From positions 1-64,000 of the forward strand of contig DNJC01000138.1 of the NCBI GenBank assembly GCA_003490025.1: a stretch of DNA of 64,000 nucleotides, written 5' to 3'. The notes under the pieces are model-generated. The model saw nothing but the letters and a program-made list of their open reading frames with translations. It was not told the origin of the DNA and did not search any database. Made by a program: the position numbers and the translations under genes. Position 1 is the stretch's first letter. Each line of letters begins with the position of its first letter. This DNA is from Geobacter sp. Its GTDB lineage: Bacteria > Desulfobacterota > Desulfuromonadia > Geobacterales > Geobacteraceae. Below are positions 62,554-64,000 of the stretch, piece after piece.

Positions 62554-64000
62554 AATGTTTGCCATGTGGTCCATCAAGAAAAGGGTGATGGTTTCCGTCA
62601 TCTGCCTCTGCATCGCCAGTATCACCATCCTCGGTTTCTTCGCCTACCAGTACCAGATGCACCAGATGCGGGAGGGGCTGCAGGACCAGGCCAGGAACGA
62701 CGGCCGCCTGTTCAGCGCCATTCTCTCCGCCGACGCGGAAGGCCTGGCGCGCGCGCATGCCGGTCTCGACAAGATGGACGGGCTCCTCGCCCCCTTCGCC
62801 GCAGGGAACAAGGACGCACTCCTCGCGGCGGCGCGGCCGGTCTTCAACGAGATTCGCCAGAACAACAACATCACCCACATGTACTTCATCCAGCCGGACG
62901 GCAAGGTGCTCCTCAGGGTGCACAAGCCCGAGCAGGCGGGGGACGTCCTGACCAGGGAGACCTTCCTGAAGGCGCAGTCGACCGGGAAGCTCGCCAGCGG
63001 CCTGGAGATGGGAAAGAACTTCTTCTCTTTACGCTGCGTCCGCCCGGTATCCTTCCAGGGGAAGCCGCTGGGGTTCATGGAGGTCGCCGAGGAGATCGAC
63101 CACGTCTTCAACCAGATGAAGCAGATCACCGGCAGCGACGTCTGCCTCTTCCTGGCTGACGACTTCCTGAAGGGCAAATCGACCGAGGTGAAAACCGAAT
63201 CCGTCGGCGGCTTCAAGATCCTCTACCCCACGCAGAAGCAGGTTACCCTCGGGCTTGCCGCCAGGCTTCTTCCCGAGATGAAGGAGTCCCTCAAGGAGCC
63301 CCGGGTTAGCATCGTCTCCTACGGCGGCGGGAAATACCTGGTCGGCATCGGCCCGGTCCAGGACGCCTCCGGAGGCACGGTAGGCCTGCTGTTCACGCAC
63401 AAGGAGGTGAGCCCGCTCTTCCGCACCATGTGGAAAGGGGTCGCCGCCCAGCTGGGGATCTTCATCGCCATACTGGTTTGCTCGCTTAGCCTTCTTTACC
63501 TTTCCCTGAGAAGGAGCATCGACCTCTTCGGCACGCTCAAGGAGCACATCGTCTCGGTGACCACGACCTGGGACCTCACCAAGCCGCTGCAGATAGACAC
63601 CCACGACGAGATAGGGGCCATAGCCGCCGACTTCAACGCCATGACGCAGAAGCTCTCCGAGATGGTGCGGCAGGTCGGCTGCTCCAGCGCCGAACTCGGC
63701 CGTGTCTCGGGTAACCTGCTGCAGGTCTCCGGGACCGTGATGGGGGCCGCCGAGCAACAGTCCGTCTCGGTCCAGGAGGCCTCCTCGGCGATGACCCAGA
63801 TCAACGCCTCCGTAAAGGGGGTCGCGCAGGCGGTGGAGGGGCTTTCGCTGTCGGCATCGGAGAGTTCCTCCTCCATACTGGAGATGGCCTCCAGCGTCGA
63901 GGAAGTGGCCCTGAACGCGGAGTCGCTGGCACAGTCGGTGGACGAGGTCGGCTCCGCCATCATCGAGATGGCCGCCTCCATCAAAGAGGTGGGGAGGAAT
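62554..64000 (+). CDS. Methyl-accepting chemotaxis protein, cut by window end
   Basis: The 482 codons in the window cover the sensor half. A membrane helix is at about 14-31. A periplasmic double-Cache-type domain (about 35-300) has NNNITHMYFIQPDGKVLLRVHKPE, with FFSLRCVRPVSFQGKPLGFMEVAEEI typical of dCache_3. The second helix is at about 308-328, then HAMP (LTKPLQIDTHDEIGAIAADFN), and the beginning of the coiled-coil signalling domain. The kinase-contact tip is outside the window. GGGAG lies 9 bases before ATG 62554. The ligand is unknown. Confidence 0.92.

Noticed and set aside
1..64000. tRNA or rRNA genes
   Set aside because: I looked for cloverleaf anticodon regions and conserved rRNA blocks in the gaps and saw none; a tRNAscan run would be decisive.

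Overview
The window reads as chromosome of a member of the Geobacterales (Desulfuromonadota, Geobacter/Geomonas type). The GC content is high, the coding density is high and the ribosome binding sites are AGGAG-like. The gene types fit that group: split transketolase, short B12-dependent MetH, a CxxCH-containing sensor kinase with an NtrC-family regulator, a CHASE2 cyclase, a GAF-fused PilB/GspE ATPase, a REP-type transposase and many dispersed GC-rich palindromes. The assignment to this lineage is inferred from gene content, not from a marker gene.

Region 1-3250 is accessory. Small leftward genes of lower GC (lipoproteins, a probable DUF1871-like protein, a Bro-N/DinD-like protein, a frameshifted ORF) are separated by related quasi-palindromic spacers that resemble integron attC sites. 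No integrase is visible. Region 3269-19654 is core: pyruvate carboxylase, a DUF554 protein, murI, a GerMN protein, metH, a split transketolase, a pseudopilin-like protein, a heme-motif sensor kinase with its sigma54-type regulator, and an outer-membrane-like protein. Region 19655-24219 holds a composite palindromic repeat, a ferredoxin-like DUF362 protein, a tandem degenerate receiver protein, a lipoprotein and a ClC channel.

Region 24285-28425 looks like an ion and osmotic stress cluster: a MarR regulator with a good promoter and repeats around it, a DapB paralogue, trehalose-phosphatase, NhaA and a secreted OB-fold-like protein. Region 28478-43309 is envelope-oriented: a TPR lipoprotein with Pal, a GAF-MshEN-ATPase, and then a likely operon of CHASE2 adenylate cyclase, TPR/beta-barrel protein and a 1431-residue FecR-domain surface protein with a (PTTDPx)n linker and an internal duplication. 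Region 43343-50053 is mixed and partly accessory: an HxlR regulator divergent from an FMN reductase, a decayed RelB/RelE-type toxin-antitoxin locus, a GAF-GGDEF protein, a REP-type transposase flanked by 31-bp inverted repeats, and a PEP-CTERM protein in an AT-rich stretch.

Region 50522-60448 is a complete Fur-box-associated iron uptake operon of the P19/FTR1 type known from Campylobacter (cj1658-cj1665) and uropathogenic E. coli (fetMP-fetABCDEF): porin, FTR1 permease, P19, DUF2318-YHS membrane protein, two FtsX-like permeases, an ATPase and a thioredoxin-like lipoprotein. The window ends with a small motility-type protein, a hydrolase-OsmC fusion and a chemotaxis receptor cut by the window edge.

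The most interesting candidates are the attC-like cassette cluster without integrase, the cyclase/TPR-barrel/FecR giant operon, the iron operon with its porin and YHS fusion, and the transposase with its own inverted repeats.
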